From contig VAZH01000118.1 of assembly GCA_005884465.1 (NCBI GenBank), forward strand, positions 1 to 8,938: 8,938 nt of DNA, in the 5' to 3' direction. Shown here piece by piece: positions 5,996 through 8,938 of this stretch. Below the pieces are notes generated by a model that saw only the letters and a program-made list of their open reading frames with translations, made no database searches and was not told the DNA's origin. Position 1 is the stretch's first letter; the number at the start of each line of letters is the position of its first letter. This stretch comes from Alphaproteobacteria bacterium. GTDB lineage: Bacteria; Pseudomonadota; Alphaproteobacteria; Rhizobiales; Xanthobacteraceae. A program made the position numbers and the translations under genes.

Positions 5996-6802
5996 GTGCT
6001 CGACACACGTCATCACGCAGTCATCGTCGCCGTCCTTACCTTGGCGGTCGCGCCCTTGTGGTTGAAGCCGGCTGTTGCACAGCCGTCTATTGTCAACACC
6101 GAGGTGTCGGGAACTGGTTTCCGGATAACGCTATCGGACGGTTCAGTGACGCAAGGAACGAGCCTCGCGGGCGCGGTGCTGGTTTTCGATATCGATGGCA
6201 AGCCGGTCCGTGTCCGCATCGCTGCCATTACGCCGGATCAGAATGACAAAGCCTTGCTGCTGCACGATTTGCGCGTCGATGGCACAGACGCGCCACTTTG
6301 CAGGCCCGACCCTGACGGCAAGCAGCTCGGCTTTCCGCTTGCCGGCCGCACCGCGCCGGACGGGCGCTTTGTCGAAGCAGGCCCTGGTGTCTTCGAGTTA
6401 GTGTGTACCTCGGGCGCCCAGGGCAAGTGTGTGCGATTCGGCTATCATCCGTGGGAGAGCGCCCCCGACGGCAGGCCGATGCGCGATTACTTTGACGCCT
6501 GCGTGCGCATGCTTCGGGCGGACTATTGCGGCGATGGTCACGGTTGGACGCGCGACGGAACGTTCGTTGATATCTGGGACGATCACGGTATCCAGAAGAC
6601 GGACGCAACGAGCAATCCGACGCTTACCTTCGAGGCCGGGTGGAGGCCCGACGGCGCGATTTGCGTTGCCCACACGCGCATCCCCGAGAACATCACGCTC
6701 GACAGGCTCAAGGCATTGTGCCCGCGGCTTGCGATCGTGCCGAGCTGTGATGAAACATCAGCGCGTGCTGCCGGCGCGCTGTTATTCAATCGATCGCGAT
6801 GA
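5996..6802 (+). CDS. Exported ADYC-domain protein
   Basis: The ADYC domain is named for an Ala-Asp-Tyr-Cys motif; I know it mainly from myxobacterial exported proteins without assigned function. Here RADYCGDG is preceded by DACVRM and followed by a Thr-rich DGTFVDIWDDHGIQ block. Other family blocks are visible: GKCVRFGYHPWE upstream, FEAGWRPDGAICV downstream and an early LSDGS strand. A signal sequence (hydrophobic about residues 8-22, ending AVAQ) and eight cysteines in the mature part suggest a disulfide-bonded periplasmic or secreted protein. From GTG 5996 it has 268 residues; TTG 5969 and TTG 5885 are alternatives. I prefer 5996 because it places a basic, short N-region before the hydrophobic core, but no start has a strong ribosome site. 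It follows the Asn-Gly repeat gene by 129 bases and converges on the next gene with 5 bases between stop codons. Confidence 0.8.
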   Translation: MLDTRHHAVIVAVLTLAVAPLWLKPAVAQPSIVNTEVSGTGFRITLSDGSVTQGTSLAGAVLVFDIDGKPVRVRIAAITPDQNDKALLLHDLRVDGTDAPLCRPDPDGKQLGFPLAGRTAPDGRFVEAGPGVFELVCTSGAQGKCVRFGYHPWESAPDGRPMRDYFDACVRMLRADYCGDGHGWTRDGTFVDIWDDHGIQKTDATSNPTLTFEAGWRPDGAICVAHTRIPENITLDRLKALCPRLAIVPSCDETSARAAGALLFNRSR

Positions 6803-6807
6803 CGCGG

Positions 6808-7554
6808 CTAGTAAGTCGCGCGGCCGCCGGAAATGTCGAACACCGCGCCGGTGGAAAACGCGCAATCCTCAGACGCCAGCCACGCCGCCATCGCCGCGAG
6901 TTCTTCCACCAGAACAAAACGTCCTTTCGGAATCTTCGACAGCATGAAGTCGATGTGCTGCTGCGTCAGCTGATCGAAGATCGCCGTTTTGGCCGCGGCG
7001 GGGGTCACGGCGTTGACCGCGATTTCGTATCCGGCGAGTTCCTTGCCGAGCGATTTTGTCAGTGCGATCAGGCCGGCCTTCGAGGCCGAATAATGCGCGG
7101 CGTTCGGATTGCCCTCCTTGCCGGCGATCGAGGCGATGTTGACGATACGGCCGTAATTCTGCTTGACCATGTCCGGCACGATCGCCTTGCAGCAGATGAA
7201 GGGCCCGTCGAGATTGATGCGCAAGACCTTGCGCCACTCGTCGAGGTCGGTCTCCCATACCGTTTTGTTGACGCCGGCAATGCCGGCATTGTTGACGAGA
7301 ATGTCGATCCTGCCGAACGCTTGGAGCGTCGCGTCTCGCGTCTTTTCGACCGCCGCGAGATCGGAAACGTCGACCTTGAACGCGGTGACCGCATTGCCGA
7401 TTTCTTTAGCCGTTCTCTCGGCGAGCGGCTGGTCATGATCCCAGATCGCGACCTTTGCGCCGGAAGCAACGAAGCGCTCGGTGATGGCCCGCCCAAAACC
7501 CTGCGCGCCGCCGGTAACGATGGCGCAGCGCCCGTCCAGATCGATCTTGTTCAT
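6808..7554 (-). CDS. SDR-family NAD-dependent dehydrogenase, probably sugar or sugar-acid
   Basis: This is a classical short-chain dehydrogenase/reductase of 248 residues. The nucleotide motif TGGAQGFG spans 14-21, and Asp39 at the end of strand 2 favours NAD over NADP. NNAG is at 88-91. The catalytic residues Asn114, Ser142, Tyr155 and Lys159 (YSASK) are all present. The usual PG after strand 6 is replaced by TPAAAKT (184-190), and the C-terminus ends DISGGRATY. AAGGAG lies 7 bases before the ATG; upstream codons to 7575 would extend through that site and are rejected. FabG-type names would be misleading: neighbours are a second SDR and an IlvD/Edd-type sugar-acid dehydratase, so oxidation of a sugar, lactone precursor or 2-keto-3-deoxy acid is more likely. 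Exact substrate cannot be read from sequence. Confidence 0.85.
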   Translation of the reverse strand: MNKIDLDGRCAIVTGGAQGFGRAITERFVASGAKVAIWDHDQPLAERTAKEIGNAVTAFKVDVSDLAAVEKTRDATLQAFGRIDILVNNAGIAGVNKTVWETDLDEWRKVLRINLDGPFICCKAIVPDMVKQNYGRIVNIASIAGKEGNPNAAHYSASKAGLIALTKSLGKELAGYEIAVNAVTPAAAKTAIFDQLTQQHIDFMLSKIPKGRFVLVEELAAMAAWLASEDCAFSTGAVFDISGGRATY

Positions 7555-7601
7555 GGGCCAACTCCTTCTTCTCAATCCGTTTTATGCGAGCTAGTCCACC
7601 C

Positions 7602-7683
7602 CGTCATTCCGGGATGGTCCGAAGGACCAGACCCAGAATCTCGAGATTCCGGGTTCGCGTCTTCGACGCGCCCCGGAACGACG
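7602..7683. repeat. Compound palindromic intergenic element (three hairpins within an outer inverted repeat)
   Basis: Outer arms CGTCATTCCGGG (7602-7613) and CCCGGAACGACG (7672-7683) are complementary at 11 of 12 positions. Between them lie hairpin GGTCC-GAA-GGACC (7616-7628), a 22-base palindrome with one mismatch centred on the CTCGAG at 7640-7645, and hairpin CGCGTC-TTC-GACGCG (7656-7670). The right end touches the stop codon of the upstream SDR gene (TGA at 7684-7686 on the - strand). I recognise the type as an abundant intergenic repeat in Bradyrhizobiaceae genomes. As RNA it would fold strongly between the two dehydrogenase genes and could act as a stability element or attenuator. Confidence 0.8.
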
Positions 7684-8418
7684 TCACAGCGTCCAGCCGC
7701 CATCGATGATATGCGCGACACCGGTCGTGAACGCGCTCTCGTCGCTGGCGAGGTAAACGGCGAGCGAGGCGATTTCCTCCGCCGTGCCGAGCCGTCCCAT
7801 CGGCTGCCGGCTCACGAACATCTCCCGACCTTGCGGACCCGCCGCGGCGGCACGGTTCAGCATCGACGGCGTCTCGATGGTGCCGGGGCAGATACAATTG
7901 CAACGGATGCCCCTGGTGATGAAATCGACAGCCACCGCGCGGGTCAGCGCCGCGACCGCGGCCTTGGTGGCGCCGTAGACGTAACGGTTGGGCGCGGCCT
8001 TGAAAACGCCGGCGGCAGACGAAATGTTCACGATCGAGCCTTGGCCACTTTCCAGCATGCCCGGCAGAAACGCCCGGATCGTCCGGTGCATCGACTTGAC
8101 ATTGAGGTCGAACGAAAAATCCCAGTCCTCGTCGGAACAGTCCAGCACCGTGCCGTGATGCACGAAGCCGGCCGCGTTGAGCAGGATGTCGATCTTGCCG
8201 ACGCGTTTTGCCATTGCGGCGACGGCCGCGGTGTCGCGCACGTCGAGCCGCGCCACTTCCGAGACGCCGTCGTTCTTGAGGGACGCGAGGCCTTTCTCGT
8301 CGATATCGGTTGCAAACACGCTCGCGCCTTCGCGTGCAAAAGCGGCGGCGGCGGCGCGGCCAATGCCTGCCGCGCCCGCGGTCACGAATGCGCGCTTGCC
8401 CTTGAGGCGGTCTCCCAT
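7684..8418 (-). CDS. SDR-family dehydrogenase, BDH2 / 2-keto-3-deoxy-L-fuconate dehydrogenase-like
   Basis: This is a classical SDR of 244 residues. TAGAAGIG (13-20) binds the dinucleotide and Asp38 favours NAD. NAAG (81-84) replaces NNAG. Asn106, Ser133, Tyr148 and Lys152 (YGATK) form the catalytic set. The stretch CSDEDWDFSFDLNVKSMHR (94-112), IRCNCICPGT (171-180) and the C-terminal DGGWTL resemble human BDH2 and the Xanthomonas 2-keto-3-deoxy-L-fuconate dehydrogenase closely enough to place it in that subgroup. GGAG lies 6 bases before ATG 8418; the longer reading to 8439 crosses that site. Next to an IlvD/Edd sugar-acid dehydratase, NAD-dependent oxidation of a 2-keto-3-deoxy sugar acid is a sensible job, but which sugar (fucose, arabinose, rhamnose, other) is undetermined. 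The palindromic element lies directly after its stop. Confidence 0.85.
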   Translation of the reverse strand: MGDRLKGKRAFVTAGAAGIGRAAAAAFAREGASVFATDIDEKGLASLKNDGVSEVARLDVRDTAAVAAMAKRVGKIDILLNAAGFVHHGTVLDCSDEDWDFSFDLNVKSMHRTIRAFLPGMLESGQGSIVNISSAAGVFKAAPNRYVYGATKAAVAALTRAVAVDFITRGIRCNCICPGTIETPSMLNRAAAAGPQGREMFVSRQPMGRLGTAEEIASLAVYLASDESAFTTGVAHIIDGGWTL

Positions 8419-8441
8419 GTCGTTCTCCCGTAATCTCACTG

Positions 8442-8516
8442 GTCATACGCGGGCTTGACCCGCGTATCCATCGTCTTTGAAGAGTGATTGATTGCCGGGT
8501 CAAGCCCGGCAATGAC
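8442..8516. repeat. Paired-hairpin palindromic intergenic element
   Basis: Hairpin 1 has an 8-bp perfect stem (TACGCGGG 8446-8453, CCCGCGTA 8459-8466) with loop CTTGA. Hairpin 2 has a 9-bp perfect stem (ATTGCCGGG 8491-8499, CCCGGCAAT 8505-8513) with loop TCAAG. The loops are reverse complements, and so are the CGGG-loop-CCCG cores, so the two hairpins can also pair with each other; outer GTCAT (8442-8446) and ATGAC (8512-8516) complete the symmetry. This kind of GGGCTTGACCC repeat is common between genes in Bradyrhizobium and relatives, by my recollection. It lies between the dehydratase and the BDH2-like gene. Confidence 0.8.
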
Positions 8517-8526
8517 GAGGGTCATG

Positions 8527-8938
8527 CTAATGATTATCCCGCGCCACGCCGACGCGGCCGGCGATGTCGTGATAGCGGGTTGCGAACTCCATGCAGGCGC
8601 CGGTGGCCTGCTGACCTACCGTTGAGCGATAGAGTTCCTGCCACGGCGTTTGGTTGGCCGGATACGGGAAGCCGCCGCGCGCTTTAAGTTCGGCGCGCCG
8701 CCGCTTCAGCTCTTCCTCGGATATCAGGATGTTGGCGCTGCCCTTGTTGAGGTCGATGCGGACCTTGTCGCCGGTCTTGAGGATCGCCAATCCGCCGTCG
8801 GCGGCGGCTTCCGGCGTAGCGTTGAGGATCGACGGCGAGCCTGACGTGCCGGACTGGCGGCCGTCGCCGATGCAGGGCAGGGACAGGATGCCGCGTTTGA
8901 TCAGCGCCGCCGGCGGCTGCATGTTCACGACCTCGGCG
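8527..8938 (-). CDS. IlvD/Edd-family sugar-acid dehydratase, C-terminal part (cut by window edge)
   Basis: The visible 136 residues are the C-terminal domain of an iron-sulfur dehydratase that removes water from an aldonic acid to give a 2-keto-3-deoxy acid. The reading frame is open to the window edge, so the N-terminus and Fe-S cysteines of the main domain lie outside. Early residues read VVNMQPPAALIKRG, then the family signature CIGDGRQSGTSGSPSILN, TGDKVRIDL, an EEELKRRR helix and a WQELYRSTVGQ tail. GDGRQSGTSGS in place of the TDGRFSG of dihydroxy-acid dehydratase (IlvD) points to the L-arabonate/D-xylonate dehydratase branch. Length in view is about a quarter of the usual 570-600 residues. 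It precedes the BDH2-like dehydrogenase, 108 bases away, and probably supplies its substrate. Exact sugar acid is not determinable. Confidence 0.9.
   Translation of the reverse strand, partial: AEVVNMQPPAALIKRGILSLPCIGDGRQSGTSGSPSILNATPEAAADGGLAILKTGDKVRIDLNKGSANILISEEELKRRRAELKARGGFPYPANQTPWQELYRSTVGQQATGACMEFATRYHDIAGRVGVARDNH

Noticed and set aside
6799..8433. A 544-codon open frame on the + strand opposite both dehydrogenase genes.
   Set aside because: It lies entirely antisense to two SDR genes with complete motifs and good ribosome sites, and also runs through the palindromic element. Its protein is Arg/Asp-rich with no recognisable domain. It is a GC-rich shadow frame.

Overview
The window is GC-rich and densely packed. 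It looks like an alphaproteobacterial chromosome of the Bradyrhizobium/Rhodopseudomonas type. The grounds are codon use with strong G/C at third positions, an ExbB with a signal peptide and a long Pro/Ala-rich periplasmic leader, and two intergenic palindromic elements (7602-7683 and 8442-8516) of kinds I associate with that family. The genus is inferred from family resemblance; no search was run.

Left block (1-3668, + strand). A near-palindrome at 133-151 that resembles a Zur (zinc uptake regulator) box, overlapping a -10-like hexamer, precedes a small DUF2946 membrane-associated protein. A complete TonB energy-transduction set (exbB, exbD, tonB) follows. ExbB, ExbD and TonB together use the proton motive force to drive outer-membrane receptors, and the operator-like site suggests a metal, perhaps zinc, as the cargo. 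No receptor lies inside the window. A lipocalin-like/DUF1579-like protein of unknown function follows with its own good ribosome binding site.

Middle block (3703-5306, - strand). Three tightly spaced genes read leftward: a GFA/CENP-V-type zinc protein, a site-2-type intramembrane metalloprotease (M50), and a small protein with a C-terminal membrane anchor. Gaps of 10 and 22 bases suggest one transcript.

Accessory block (5307-6802, + strand). After a divergent intergenic region holding a CRP-like site fused to a perfect 16-base inverted repeat, there are two exported proteins. The first is a 100-residue secreted protein consisting mainly of a strict five-residue repeat with Asn-Gly in every unit (nine perfect units plus a decayed tenth). 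The second is a secreted eight-cysteine ADYC-domain protein. This pair is the best candidate in the window for an undescribed system.

Right block (6808-8938, - strand). Two short-chain dehydrogenases and the C-terminal end of an IlvD/Edd-type sugar-acid dehydratase, truncated by the window edge, read leftward. The second dehydrogenase resembles BDH2/2-keto-3-deoxy-L-fuconate dehydrogenase. The set fits a non-phosphorylative sugar-acid degradation pathway: dehydratase first, then NAD-dependent oxidation. Each intergenic gap in this block is filled by a different palindromic repeat element.

No stretch longer than 300 bases lacks a gene, and I saw no tRNA, rRNA, CRISPR or insertion sequence.
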